DNA of 64,000 bases from Thalassia testudinum (GCA_037157565.1 JAZHRO010000062.1:4588001-4652000); one strand, 5' to 3'. Shown: positions 35,222-47,803, counted from the stretch's first letter. Translations and numbers: made by a program. The notes: generated by a model from the letters alone, not told the origin.

Positions 35222-35830
35222 CTATCCGGCGCGTAAATCATGTTTTAAAATATTATTCAGTTGTAGTATAGCACAAAAACACGTCGACAAATAAATTTAT
35301 AAAACTCCGGTGAATACCGAGTCATTCATAGGGAGGCAATCTCGATTTTGCAGAAGCTTTTCCATTAAACTTCCTCTAAACTGATATTTATATATGTATA
35401 TATGTATACGAATCAGATATCATGCATTCAGAAAATCAGAATTTTATTGCAATTAAATAGAGTTTTCACAATAGAGAATGTACTAGAAATAGATAGAGAG
35501 AGAGAGAGAGAGATAGAAAGTGGCAAAGAGACGATGCCACTTGTAGGATGCTTGTGCGAGGTGTGGCAGCACCTCAGATCCAGAGCACTAGGATGAAGGT
35601 CGGAGTGAAGTTGCAGAGGGAGAGCTTTGGTCTAGAGGAAGGTGAAAAAGTTGTATCCAGAAATGCCTTCAACATGGGGACCCTGGGCCTTCTTTTATAG
35701 TTTTAATGAGGGGCAAAGTGGGTATTTAAGACCTTTATCTCGTGTAACAACTCTTATTTGATCAGATCCGTTGATCGGGAGATCAACAGATCAGATCTAG
35801 TCTCAAAACAACTTCAAAAGCCTTCTTATT
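35222..35830 (-). repeat. C-type LTR fragment
   Basis: Closely matches the first 600 bases of the C LTR (56401-57010), including ATATTTATATATGTATATATGTATACGAATCAG, the GA-rich run and the TATA-type TTTTATAG near 35694. It ends at CTTCTTATT, exactly where the homology with an A-type LTR head begins. Confidence 0.85.
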
Positions 35831-35950
35831 ATGAGCCCATAATTGTGGGCTAATTAGTTACTTAAATGCCTAGACATTAGCGTAATATTAACTTACACAT
35901 AGCATGTATTAAGATGTAAATAATACAGTTTATACATATTTGCATGTATT
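35831..35950 (+). repeat. A-type LTR head, fragment
   Basis: ATGAGCCCATAATTGTGGGCTAATTAG and the next 100 bases match the first 120 bases of the A LTRs (21561, 26752), hairpin included. The rest of that LTR is missing. Confidence 0.82.
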
Positions 35951-35967
35951 AGAGATCTGAATTGCGT

Positions 35968-35992
35968 GTTGCTCCCTAGCAACGGTGCTAAA
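35968..35992 (-). other. primer-binding site of J2
   Basis: On the - strand, TTAGCACCGTTGCTAGGGA is a decayed tRNA-Asp type site four bases from the LTR end. It contains a perfect stem GTTGCT-AGGG-AGCAAC (35968-35983), with a changed base pair relative to A. Confidence 0.6.
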
Positions 35993-35995
35993 AAA

Positions 35996-38722
35996 TGTTT
36001 ACGAGCGAAATCGAGGTTTTAAAAACTGCGTTGTAGTAAAGCCGAAATCGCTTTGAAAACAAATAATATTTATTACTCGAATTTGAAGTCCGAGGTCGAA
36101 CACAGGGAGCAATATGGAATTCAATCTCAAAATTGCAATTTAAGCACAGTATGAGCAATTTATAATGAAACTCTAAGCAATAATGATATATCAATGAAAG
36201 CTAATGTCAATACTGTAAAAAGAATGGAGTAAAATGGTGATTTGAATCACCAATTACTCCACACAATGATAGTTAAGAGATGCACGATATCAATTAAGAA
36301 GCTCAAATCAGACACTATCAATTAACAATCTAAAGAAATCTCTTTCTTCTGCTTAAACTCTTCCTCTTCTCTTGTTCTTTCTCTGCTTCTCTATTTGTGC
36401 AGCTTCTCTTCTTTCCTTCTTTCTTCCTTCTTTCTTCCTTTGCCTCTCTGCCTTTCTGTTCTTCTACTCTTCTTCTTCTACCTTTCTTCCTGTGTGACTC
36501 CCCTTCTTCCTTCTTTCTTTCTCTTCTCTGCTTCACACACAAAAGGGGATCCTTCTTCAAACAGCTAAGTGTCAACTGTTATTCTTTGTAACAAAACCCC
36601 CCAACCCCGTGCTCTCTTTCCTTTCTCTCTGGACTCTTCTCTTTCTTGCCTTCACAAGGCCACACACAGTATCGGGTAGTCGAATTCAGGCAAGAGCGTA
36701 CCTGGGACCAGAGCTACCGGCGTGGGTGGTAGTCGAGGTGTGGGCTTAAGAGGGTCGGGTGTACCAGGTCCGCGGAGGAGAGGTCGCAGATGAGGCACAT
36801 GAGGGGTGTGAGGGACCTCACCCCTTGTGTCTGAGGCGATAAGGCTATAGCAGAAAAATAATTTATGCGGCCTCTTCCACTCCAAAACCCATGATGTGGG
36901 ACTATCTGTCCTTCCTTCTTTGTGTGTGCCTGTAGGTGGCTTCTTCGTCTGATTGTAGCATCTATTGATGGTGTCTCACCCAATTAGAGACCTGGGCGCG
37001 TGCCTTGAGCAAAGCCACAACACTTGGAGGGTGTGGCCTGGAGTTTGCGTGGCCGTGAACTCGAATAACACGGTAGCGACGGGCGGAGGGCGGCAGAGAC
37101 ACGGCGAACACCTGAAAGGAAGAATACGGACTTGCAGCCAAATTAAAACACTTCAAGACCATCACCGGATCACGGAGAATGTGATGATGGGTGTAGCGTG
37201 GATTAAGAGTGCGTGTAGGTGACTGGCGGAGATGGAACCAGCTGGAGGATGATGGGTTGTTCGAGGAGGTGTTTGGGTGGATGGAATGGAAAATAAGGAG
37301 AGGGGTTTGGTTGGTGGAGTTGAGGTGAAGGTTATGAGGTGGTTGGCGAGGCGGATGGAGGAGTGTAGTGGCGAATATGCCTTGCCAGAGGAGCAGCTAG
37401 AGACGGAGAAGATGAGGGTGAAAAGGTGGTGTCGAGGGTTGAATTGAGAGATAGAGGAAAAGCAAAATAGAAAGAGAGAGCGAGCTAAAGAGGGGCTTAG
37501 CGAGAGGATAGGGAGGCGGAGGGCTGCGGTGTTGGTTGACCAGAGCCGGAGAAGGAGGAAGATGTAGTGGAGTGGTAACAGCGATGCAGACGGAGGAACG
37601 CCCTCCCTTTGGCTGGGGAGGGTCGTGACGAAGAGAGGAGTTTAGGCCATCCAATTTGATGGTTGGACGACCGAAGGAGGGAGATCCAGGGGGGTCGCTG
37701 CAGCAAGGGTTTTTAGGCCGTTAGACGCGCCTAGACTTGCTGAAAAGCATGGTCGTGTGATGGTGTCTCTTTTATAGGCCATAGGAAGCCCTTCCAAGCT
37801 TGAAAAGAAACCTTCAAGATTGGAAGGTGCTTGCGAATTAGGATGCCCAAGCCTTTGAAAGATTCGCATGACCTTTTGGGAAGGACTTAGAGCCCAAGGA
37901 ATGGCTCAAATAGAAGGTAACTTCCTAAGGAATTTGTGTTTCAAATCTAGGATTGATTGATTGAGAATCGAGCAAGAAATCCTCGCTCGAAACTCGACGG
38001 TGAAGGTTTAACCTTCCAAAAATGGCGTGGGGACCTGCTTGTGAAGAAGACAAAGAAGTTAGGGGCTATTTGTAAGAAATTTCAAAAGTTAAGGGTCTGA
38101 ATGAGATAGAAAGAGTTTAACTGGACCAAAATGCAAAGTTTGTCAGGATGAAGTCAGATTGAGCGCATATTTTGGTACAAACCTAATTTGGACTTAAGGA
38201 ATCCAATGGTGAAGTTAGATTTAGATTTTGACCAAGTTTGATTTGGTAATTTATGTAAAAACCCAAATTAGGGCAAATGTCTATCTCAGACTCTGTTTTG
38301 GGACAAGATGGGTTCTGATGGTCAAATTGAAGGTTCTAAACCCTAGAGGATATTTTTATATGAATTTTAGAGGGTTTAGGTAAATTTTATCCTGAACAGA
38401 ACCTCAGTTAATTAAGCGAGTTTGTTTTTAGGGCTTCAAAAGTTATTTAATTCTCAAAACACGTGTAAACCCTTTTCTGTCTGTTCTAACCCACTTGTTA
38501 GCCTTTTAGGACCATTTGACCCTTGATTATCCCCTCGGAAAACCCATGATTGTACTACATTCATGATATGATGGTAAAACTACAGTTTTAACCCTATTTT
38601 CTTGTCTTTCCCTTAAAATGACTTTGCAATGAAATATGACTCTCTAGCAGTTATGTAGGAGCATTTACTGACTTAATTAAATCAAAATACGCTAGTTATG
38701 GCTCATGATGGTGTTCACATCA
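35996..38722 (-). repeat. J2: long Athila-type LTR
   Basis: About 2.7 kb, from the primer site to ...TTCACATCA at 38722. The right part (about 37200-38722) aligns with the C LTR 57900-59471: GTGAAGAAGACAAAGAAGTTAGGG, AAAACCCAAATTAGGG, ATATTTTTATATGAATTTTAG, CTCATGATGGTGTT. The left part resembles J1. Its element's interior is missing beyond the primer site. The CT-rich run at 36350-36540 gives Ser/Leu/Phe-rich open frames that are not genes. Confidence 0.75.
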
Positions 38723-39074
38723 TAGGTAATGTTGCCTCGTTACACTTGAAATAACTCTAACTCATAAACTCTTTTTTTTCTACTCTTTTCTTTTTCTAAA
38801 TTTTTTTTATGTATATATATTTTTTTTCTTTTATTTTATTTTCTTTTTCCTTTTTTTCTTCATCCAAACTTCTACTACGCACCGCATTATTGCAAACGAA
38901 CTTTTATTTAGGAGGCATTATTCGGGATTAGGGGTATTCAAGAGGATATCAGGTGGCTTATTTGGTGGAAGTGCCTATTCTCAGCACCGGGAAGGGAATA
39001 GATAGGACAACATATTTCTGACCTAGATATTAATACCCTCCTTTAGCTGAGGATTCCATAGGCAAATCTCAGAT
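38723..39074. other. unassigned, T-rich junction between J2 and H
   Basis: No gene. It contains a TATATATTTTTTTT stretch (38811-38826) resembling H's 5' LTR near 50060-50075, so part may be an altered end of the H LTR. The rest is unrecognised. Confidence 0.4.
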
Positions 39075-41206
39075 CCTTCTCTTGATTTTGAATGTTCCTC
39101 GTGGGAACGATCTTGATTGCAGCCTTTTCCGAAAAGTAGAAGTAGCACGTGGTGCTCTCCTAGCCGGGAGAGTCCCCCGTGGTGGTCCTACCCTTAGTCA
39201 ACCACCCCAAGGCCATTGACAGACATAACGGTGACTACGGCACGCGTGATAAATGCACGGGTAGTTACCCCGCACTAGCACGCGGTCAGTCGTTTCCGTT
39301 AACGGGTGCGCCCAAAGCACAGTACGGAACCAGTATAGGGCAGAGCCCTCCTAGTAACAGGGGTCCACCCCACCACAGTAACCAAACAGGGGACTCGCCC
39401 CACCACAGTCCGCGCACCCTCGCTTGACTACCCTGGTTTGCCCAGTGGGCCTAACAAGTAGGTGTAGGAGGGCTAGTAGAACCCCGGGGCCCGTGGGGTT
39501 GCTAGTACTCTCCCTACACTAGTAGCTCTCCTCGGTACTGTGTACACGAGGGCCAAAAGTTGGTACAAAGTGGCTAGACCTAACCCCGGGTCCCTGGGGC
39601 GGCTAGCTCTACTCTGCACTAAACAGGGGGATACTCTCCTTGGTACTCCGTACTCAAGGGCCAGCTCACTTCCCCAATTCTATTCCATTCACTTTCCAAG
39701 AGTTCTACTCCTAAATCCCCGTAAGGTTCATGCTCTTTCAACTCAGCCAATTAGGTTTCACCGTTCTAGCTTTATATCCATATAACCCATGTTCTCAACA
39801 GTAATTATTCATTCATAAACAGGCAGCTGTTAACCAATTTAAAGACAGTTATCGTTTCCTTTCTACTTTTCCAAGACTGCAATGTATATATTCAACTAGT
39901 TTTCCAGTCCTACGATTCATGCCCTACCTTAGGATCTATCATTCAATCTAGTTTTCCAATCCTAGGATTCATGCAATACCCTAGGATCTATCATTCAATC
40001 TAATTCTTCAGCCCTAAGGTTCATGCACTGCCCTAGACTCTATTAATTGTTTCATAAATGTATAATTTTTGATAAATAAATTAAAGGGCCACTCTACCCT
40101 CAAAATCGGGAGCACTGGGGGCGTGGTCGGCAATCCCGCGCACCTCCGCAACCCCGAGAGCTGCAAAGGAACGGGGTCTGAACACAAGGATCAACACAAG
40201 GTGTTACTCAGAACAGTATACAATTACTATAAATAGGTAGAGGAATTAAATCTGGGAAGAACGAAACTTGAAACGCGGAAAACGGACCCTAAACGGGTCA
40301 AAAACAACCAGTCTGTCCAAAATTAGACGTCTGGAAATTATTCCAGACGTCTTAAAACGTAGCTCAGGTCATACCCTTGTCTGCGCAGTCCTTTAAACGT
40401 CCAGAGGCCTGCTGGAACGCCTGGACTTAGTTTCCAGACATTCTATTGTCACCCCGGACGTTTGGAAGCCCTCTCCGTCGTTTGCTGCTGTGCCCAGACG
40501 TCTGATCTGTGAGGAATGGCGAGCCCTAGTGCCCTCCCGAACAAATCTAGCACACACACGCCCGCTCTCATCACGAAAAGGTGCAGAAGAACTCGGCGGA
40601 ACGGCTGCATGGCCGTACACGCGAAAGAAGGAGAAGATAACAAATATTGTATCTGTCAGACGTCTGGACGTAAGTCCAGACATCTGATTCTGGGAAATTT
40701 TCACAGAATCAGGACCCTTTTCGCTCTCCTCCCGCCACGCACGGCCGTGCCGCGCCTCGCCCGCCTGCTGCCTGAGCTGTAGCAGCTCCTCCGCGGCACC
40801 ACACGCTCGCTGCTCTCCCGCCGGCCGGCTCTAGCTGCCCCGGCAAGCTCGCACCCCCGCGGTTGAGCTTCTTCTTCCTCACACGCCCGCAGTAGTCGCT
40901 GCTGCCGCTCTCTCTCGCTGACAGGGAGAAGGAGAAGAAGAAGGCGGTGGAGTGAGGGTGAGGGAGAGGCGTAATTTGAAGGCAGCGTGGGGAGAGAGAA
41001 AGAGGAAAGGCGGCATCTGTTGAGAGGGAGAGGAAAGAGAAGAAGAAGGGCGGCGGGTTCAGTCTGCGCGTGCATGCGCGCAGACGCGAACCCGTACGCC
41101 GAACAAATTTAATACTAGACGTCTGGGAAGACTTCCAGGCGTCTGGCAAGACGTTTGGGCCACTTCCCAGATGTCTTAAACGACGCTTGATGCCCTGTTC
41201 GTAACA
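39075..41206 (-). repeat. 3' LTR of H
   Basis: Starts (on - strand) TGTTACGAACAGGGC at 41206 and matches the 5' LTR from CAGATCCTTCTC (39075) on. The final 520 bp of the 5' LTR have no counterpart here. It includes a cytosine-rich part (40700-41080) absent from the 5' LTR, whose open frames on both strands are not genes, and five exact AGACGTCT palindromes. Confidence 0.87.
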
Positions 41207-41251
41207 ATATACCAAACTCAAAGGAAGTTTCATCCCCGAAACTTTTGTTAA

Positions 41252-42775
41252 CTAGGGTGCAGGAAAGAACAATATATGCATAACAAACTCAAAGAGGACC
41301 GAGGCTGGCCCGAAAAGACGTACCTGCGAAAAGCTCCGTGTACCGCTCCCGCATCGCCGCCTCAGGCTCCCAGGTAGCCTCCTCGTACCGCAGGCTCCTC
41401 CACAAGACCTCACCAAGGGTACTTGCTTTCGTCTCAGACTGCGGACGGCTCTGTCAAGAATCTGCACTGGCCGCTCGGGGTAGGTCAGGTCATCGCCCAC
41501 CTCGACGCTCTCGTGACTCAGGACGTGACTGGTATCGGCGACGTACTTCCTGAGGTTGGACACATGGAATACGTCATGCACACCAGAAAGCTGAGGAGGG
41601 AGGGCAAGCCCGTAAGCAATGGGTCCAACCCGCTCCAGGACCTCAAAGGGCCCCACGAACCTCAATGCGAGCTTCCCTCTTACCCAAAACACCTGCAGGC
41701 CCTTCATGGGCGAAACACGAAGGAAGACGTGGTCCCCAACCTCAAACTGCACCTCTCTGCGTTTTCGATCTTCATAGCTCTTCTGCCTGCTCCTGACAGT
41801 GCGGAGTCGCCTGTGAATCAGCTCGACTACCTTCTGACTCTGCCGGATCAGCCTGGGGCTAACCTCCCACTTGGCCCCCACCTCAACCCAACTCAAGGGT
41901 GCCGTACACCTCCATCCGTACAGAGCCTCGTAGGGTGCCATGCCGATGCTCGAGTGATAACTGTTATTGTATGCAAACTCCGCCAGGGGCAAGTGCTCCT
42001 CCCAAGAGCCCTTCCAGTCCAGTACACAGGCACGCAAAAGGTCCTCAAGTGTCTGTATCGTGCGCTCAGACTGTCCGTCCATCTGGGGGTAGTAAGCTGT
42101 ATAGAACCTCAACCGCGTCCCCAGGGCCGGCTGAAACTCAGCCCGAAATTGGGACGTAAAGCGGGTATCCCGATCGGATACGATCTACTGTGGAACTCTG
42201 TGTAGATGTACCACGTCGCGGAAATACCTCTCTGCCAACTGTACTGGTCCCAAGGTGACTCGGATCGGCAAGAAACGCGCCGTCTTCGTCAATTTGTCAA
42301 TGATTACCCAGACTGCATCGTGTCCTCACTGGGTAACAGGTAAGCCCACCACCAAGTCCATGGTGATGCTCTCCCACTTCCACTCTGGCACTGGAAGTGG
42401 CTGCAGTGGCTCTGCAGCCTTCTGATGCTCGGCTTTCACCTGCTGGCACACTAAGCATTGCTGCATGAATTTACCCCCATCCCGCTTCATCTCCCTCCAC
42501 CAAAAGTCGCGTCTCAAGTCAAGGTACATCTTCGTGTTTCCAGGATGTATGGTGAATCTGGAACCGTGTGCCTCAATCAGGAGCATAACCAATAGCTCCT
42601 CGTCTTTGGGAACGCACAAACGTCCCCTCATGCGCAGCACCTGGTCTGTGAAAGAGAAGTCCCCCAGGTCTCCTGACAGTACTCTGTCGCACAAGGATTG
42701 CAAGTACGGGTCAGCCATCTGTCTTGTGATGATGCGATCTATCAGCTCTAGCCTCATCTGTCGTGTCACAGTCAC
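41252..42775 (-). pseudogene. H integrase and chromodomain
   Basis: HHCC zinc finger intact (AHGSRFTIHPGNTKMY then CLVC). All three catalytic acids are visible: TMDLVVGLP, SDRDTRFTS and DGQSERTIQ. The C-terminal domain reads FEVGDHVFLRVSPMKG, then FHVSNLRKY. The chromodomain, which in this lineage steers integration to heterochromatin, follows the RPVQILDR motif, but one base is lost near 41412. After that its EEATWEPEAAMRERY stretch lies in another frame. A TGA near 42328 (Arg expected) and a TAG near 42186 also break it. Confidence 0.9.
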
Positions 42776-43190
42776 TGCCCCATAGTGCCCCCGTAACTCT
42801 AGAGGGTCGCCAACTGCCCATCTCCTCCAAAAGGCTCCAACTCTGCACCTGTAAACTGGCCAAGTGTGTGGGCACCTTCCGGCTCAAGGCATCAACCACC
42901 ACGTTGGCCTTTCCCAGGTGGTAGGAAATGCTGCAGACATAGTCGTTCAGGAGCTCCAACCAACATCTCTGTCTCATGTTGAGCTCCTTCTAATCAAATA
43001 GGTATCTGAGGCTCTTGTGATCTGTGAAAATCTCGACGGTCTCACCATACAAGTAATGCCTCCAGGTCTTCAGCTCGAAGACAACAGCTGCCAGCTCCAG
43101 GTCGTGGGTAGGGTAGCTATGCTCATAAGGCTTCAGTTGCTGTGAAGCGTAAGCGACAACGTGACTCCTTGTTTGCACCTCAAAACACGC
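42776..43190 (-). pseudogene. H RNase H, C-terminal part
   Basis: [40 protein letters not shown] is readable (43178-43050), then [27 protein letters not shown] and the start of the integrase linker. The upstream part of the domain is at 45446-45520, separated by the solo LTR. A TAG near 42991 interrupts it. Confidence 0.88.
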
Positions 43191-43191
43191 C

Positions 43192-45439
43192 TGTAATAAC
43201 GCCTTGTGCTATTTTCTAGCATTAACATTGCATAATAGGATCCTGTACTCGCATTTGTAAAAACGCTTGCATGCATGCATTTAATCAAGAGAAGAAGAGG
43301 AGTGAAACAATGGCTTGCATAGTTACATTTTATCTCAAGTGCCTCCTTGCAAATTCCACCTCTTTTTATTTTTTCTCTCTTGATTTCTTCTTTTCTTCTT
43401 CCCGCGGCTGCACTTCTTCCCGCAGCAGCTGCATGCATTTACTCCACGTCACTTCTCCCTGCCAACGCCGCTCCCTACAGCTGCAACTCCCGCACCCTCT
43501 CCCTGCTGCAGCCGACATGCCACTCTCTCCTCCTCTATAAGAAGCTGCAGCTTCTTCCTCGCGAGAGGCGGCTGCAGGAAGCCACCCCGCAGCTCCACCA
43601 CCTTCCTCTCACCCATTCTCCCCTCCCATACGCCGGCCCTCCTTCGAGGAGACACCCGGCGAGTAGGAGAACCCACTGTGGTGCACACCACCACAGTGGG
43701 AACACCACCGCCCAGCTCTTCAATGAGCCGGTGGGCGCGGTGTCTTCCTTCGTTTTGTTTTTTTCGTCTCACGCCACTGCTGCCGCTTCAAGCTCTGGAG
43801 CTTGAAGCCGCGGCAGCAGCAGCCACGCAGCAGCAGGTCCCCCCCGCCTCCTCCGCGACCGTCCCTGCAGCCGCCCGTCGACTTCGCGCGCACCTGCAGG
43901 GCCATTCCCCGCTCAACCTCCATCCTGTCGGCCCCGCAGTTGCACCCGTAGCCCGCCGCCGCGCGAACTGCAGCGGCCAGCTACGGCCTCGCGCCGTCCC
44001 CTTCCCTCCTCCGCGACCTTCCGCGACCGCCGCAGACCCTCCTCCACGCTCGCTCCTCCGCGCCATTGCCCGCTCGTCGTCTTCGCGTGGGCCTGTAGAG
44101 CCCTACGCGAAGGCACGCGTCCGCCTCCGCCTTCAGACGACGCGGCGCCAGACGTCTGCCTCCTCCGGCAGACGTCTTAACTCGCGCATTCGCCAGCTCT
44201 CCCGCCCGCTCTCTCTCTCTGGTGCGAGTACTCCCGCCCGCTCTCTCTCTCTCCCGCTCTCTCCCTCTCTCTTTCTGTCTCTCTTTTTTTTCACTTACTC
44301 ACAGCAACAAACACACACATCTTCACCGACACTTCCACACACCCACACACACATAAACACCAGTATAAACATATATATATCTATACGTATACATATATAT
44401 ATATAATATATCTATATAGTTATGTATACACACATATCAATATAATATATATATCTATATACTTACACATATACTTATATATATATACACATACTTATGT
44501 ACATATATATATATACATATCTATCTACATATATATATATATATATCTAGATACATATATACTTATATACATATATATATATATACATCTATATAGTATT
44601 ATATATATACTTATATACATATATACATAGCTATATACATATATACATACATATATATATACATATACACCTATATATATATACATATATATCTATATAT
44701 ATCTATACATATATACCTATACATATATATATAAATATATTTACTTATATATATGTATATATACTTTCACGTTATTTACTATACGCTGTATCGTGGGAAT
44801 ATCTGCACCAGTTGCTGATATTCTCCGATACACGCGTACAAAAAGCGTGGACACATTCATCATCCATCCTCCATCCACACTCCACGCGGCACATAGTCAT
44901 GTTGGTTGCGTCTTTCTAGAGGACTACCGACCCGACACGATGCTACACTCCATCGCCACCTCCACCCCCACCCCTTTATATATATACTACATATAAATAT
45001 ATATATATATAGCTATTATGTTTACTTTCTGTCTGTTAGCTTCCTTCTTAGTAAAAAGATAAAAAAAAATACATAAAAGAGAAAAGATAATCTTTGACTT
45101 GTAGGTACTTCGTCTTGCGAGTAGCAAGACCCGTTTTTGACCCTGTTTTGGCTCAAAGCCAAGAACCCATTTTTGAGGGTGTGCCTCAAGGACCAAGATT
45201 ATCAGAAAAAAATCTAAATAGAAAAAATACCAAAAATAAAATAAATGAACGGAAGAGACTCGTTATAGGAAAGGCGTAGAAACTCAACTTGAACCCCACT
45301 TCCCTGAGTTCGACCCTGGGCCTAAAAGTGACAAGATAAAATCAATTAGGTCAGGTTAAAAATTTTTGTAAAGAGATGGTTAGGTCTGAATTAGGTTAAC
45401 CACTATATACATTTCAACGATAAAATCATCATATTAACA
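43192..45439 (+). repeat. solo LTR (F-type) inserted in H RNase H
   Basis: Begins TGTAATAACG and ends ATATTAACA, homologous end to end with the F LTR (16648-18578). CCTGT occurs at both junctions (43190-43194, 45441-45445), a possible target duplication, though it overlaps the TG end. No primer site or coding region adjoins, so it is probably a solo LTR. It holds GC-rich open frames (43347-44406, both strands) and a long TA microsatellite (44360-44760), neither coding. Two AGACGTCT palindromes are at about 44150 and 44170. Confidence 0.82.
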
Positions 45440-45445
45440 ACCTGT

Positions 45446-46062
45446 CCGGGCCGACCCATCACTCCTCTGCATAAGCACACCCCCTAACCCCTGCAAGGAG
45501 GCGTTCGTGTACACAATGAACTCGCCACTACGATCTGGGATGGTGAGCACGGTAGTCGAAGTCAGCCTCTCCTTCAGCTCCTGAAACATTGCCTCATAGG
45601 CGTCAGTCCAAGTAAAGGGCACGTCCTTCCAGGTCAACTGTGTCATAGGACGTGCAATCTGTGAAAAGCCCTTGATAAACCGCCTGTAGTAGCCTACCAG
45701 TCCTAAGAAACTGCGAATCTCAGTAACCGTACGCGGTCTCTCCCACCTGAGCACTGCCTCAACCTTGGCTGGGTCCACTGCCAAGCCATCTCCAGAGATC
45801 ACATGGCCTAAGAAGGTCACCTCCCTCAACCAGAACTCGCACTTGCTGTATTTGGCGTACAGCCTACATCATCTCAGTGTGTCCAGAACCATCCGCAAGT
45901 GTTGTCAGTGCTGCGTCTGATCTCGGGAATAGATGAGCACATCATCAATGAATACCACCACAAACTGGTCCAAGTGCGGTCTAAACACCCGGTTCATCAA
46001 GTTTATGAAGGCAGTGGGGGCATTGGTCAGCCCAAACGGCATGACCAGAAACTCGTAATGTC
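45446..46062 (-). pseudogene. H RT, second half, and RNase H start
   Basis: [20 protein letters not shown] resumes RT directly after the second solo LTR. The catalytic FIDDVLIYS is at about 45950-45924, then [32 protein letters not shown] and, for RNase [16 protein letters not shown] (the first catalytic Asp of DAS appears as Asn: TNAS). A stop near 45911 breaks it. Confidence 0.9.
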
Positions 46063-46067
46063 CATAC

Positions 46068-47803
46068 TGTAATTCCCTACTTGGAGGGGGTGAGATCAGT
46101 GTGACGTAAAAAGTGTGTAAATGAAATATAAAGCAATCTCAAAAAGACAATCACACAATGTACACAAAAGTTTTTAGGTGGAAACCCAAACCGGGTGAAA
46201 ACCACCACCTAACCCTCTCGAGTTAGGATTTTCCGATCAACCTAGTTGATCAAATCCACTAACCGAATCACTTTAAAACAAGGGTGATTCAACCTCAGTA
46301 CAACCATGCTACAAGTACGAGGGTAGCGTTCCTCAACCCCTTCTCTCCACGAGAAGGATTTTGTCCCACGAAGGAGATGGGAATTCGCAAAGCGAATACC
46401 CAACCAAAAGACAAAGATAAAATAAAACAACAGGTCCTATAGAGCCAACAAAGTAATTATAAACCTAGCTTCTATAGGATTTAGGAAACTCCCCTTTGCA
46501 AGGAGTGCGTCGATGATGACGCGGGTGCGTGAGCCACGCAACGGCGCAATGTCGCTCTCGTGAACAACGGCGGGAGAGCGGGTGCGCGAAGCTTGATGCT
46601 CTCAAGAGAATGGAGCTTGAGCTTGGAGAGCAAGAGCTATCTAGGACACAAGAGAGTGGAACTATGTTGCTTAAGTGTATCCAAGTGTGTGTCTTGTGCT
46701 TCTCTTGGTGTATATCTTGTGTGTTTTTGTGTTGCAAAGGCTCCCCTCTATTTATAGAGGCCTTAGGAAGGCTTTGGAAGGCTTGGAAAAGCTTCCATAG
46801 CCGTTGGGTGCAAAGCCCAAGAGAATCAGGCCGAAATCAGGACAATGATTGCATTTGACAGGGTCATCAGACGTCTAATTATGGCATCAGACGTCTGGAA
46901 GGCCACTTTAAGACGTCTGATTTCAAGGTCAGACGTCTGATTCTATGCGGGTTTCTCCCTGACTTGAATCAGATCTAAACAGGGTTTTTGTGCAAGTCCA
47001 TCAGACGACATACATGACGTCTGGCACTAAGTCTGGACGTCTGGAAACCTACTTTTACTGTGGGAATTGATTTCCAAACGTTGCAACGGCTATAAAATCT
47101 CTGAGAAGAGATTTTGGGTCAGCCGAGGCAAAACGATCATTTATCAGACGTCTGGAAAGGCCTAAGGACGTCTGATAAGGCTCTAACGGTCATAATCTTG
47201 AGTGCCTGCTAAGCTAGCCAACGGTCCACTATCTGGACGTCTGGCAAGTCCATCAGACGTCTGGACTAAGGTCTGGACGTCTGATTTCATCAGACAAAAC
47301 TAGCTATGTCCAGCCTAACAGTTATCAGACGTCTGAAACAACAGTCAGACGTCTTAAAATGCTTTATCAGACGTCTGATTTCGGAATTAGACGTCTGGAA
47401 GTGCTGTTTGAACCCTATATTGGTTTTCTAAGTATTCTACACAAAACCTAAGTATCCTAGGGTTGTGCCGGTGTTCCTAGGACTACTGTTAGGGTTTTTG
47501 AGGCTCTTTAACATGAAATATCTAAGGAAAATAAAGAGCAAGAAAAGAAACGAAAAATACAAGTACAAAAGAAGAAAATCTATCATATTCTTCATTTCCT
47601 TCCATCTTCAATCTTTCGCTCCACGCGAACCTCCTCTGTTTTCCGTCAAGCTCCTCCAATCCATCCTGGATGCGAGCTCGAACTCCGTCTAAACACGTCC
47701 ACATTTGCAATTGACCTGAAATCTAGGACTCAAATTGCAAATGTTAAATAACACGTGTTTTGTTATCATCAAAACAAACGATCGTGGTGCTCTAGCACCA
47801 ACA
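46068..47803 (-). repeat. solo LTR (L family) inserted in H RT
   Basis: On the - strand starts TGTTGGTGCTAGAGCACC and ends GGGAATTACA. A perfect 5-bp target duplication, CATAC on the + strand, flanks it (46063-46067, 47804-47808), and removing one copy restores the RT sequence in frame. A TATAAATA box lies near 46750 on the - strand. Its first 230 bases are almost identical to the LTR at 63687. It carries ten exact AGACGTCT palindromes in 530 bp (46869-47396). Lineage unknown. Confidence 0.92.

Noticed and set aside
38723..39074. Remainder of C or of H's LTR to the left of H
   Set aside because: Only a short T-rich similarity to H's 5' LTR was seen, not enough to assign.
40701..41233. Open frames of 124 and 174 codons on the - strand
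   Set aside because: Inside the H 3' LTR in a segment missing from the 5' LTR; low-complexity Arg/Ser/Leu composition.
41423..42205. 260-codon open frame on the + strand
   Set aside because: Antisense shadow of the H integrase, which has all expected motifs on the - strand.
43347..44406. Open frames of 152 and 242 codons, Ala/Arg/Pro-rich
   Set aside because: Inside the F-type solo LTR, GC-rich, with equally long frames on the opposite strand. The end runs into a TA microsatellite.
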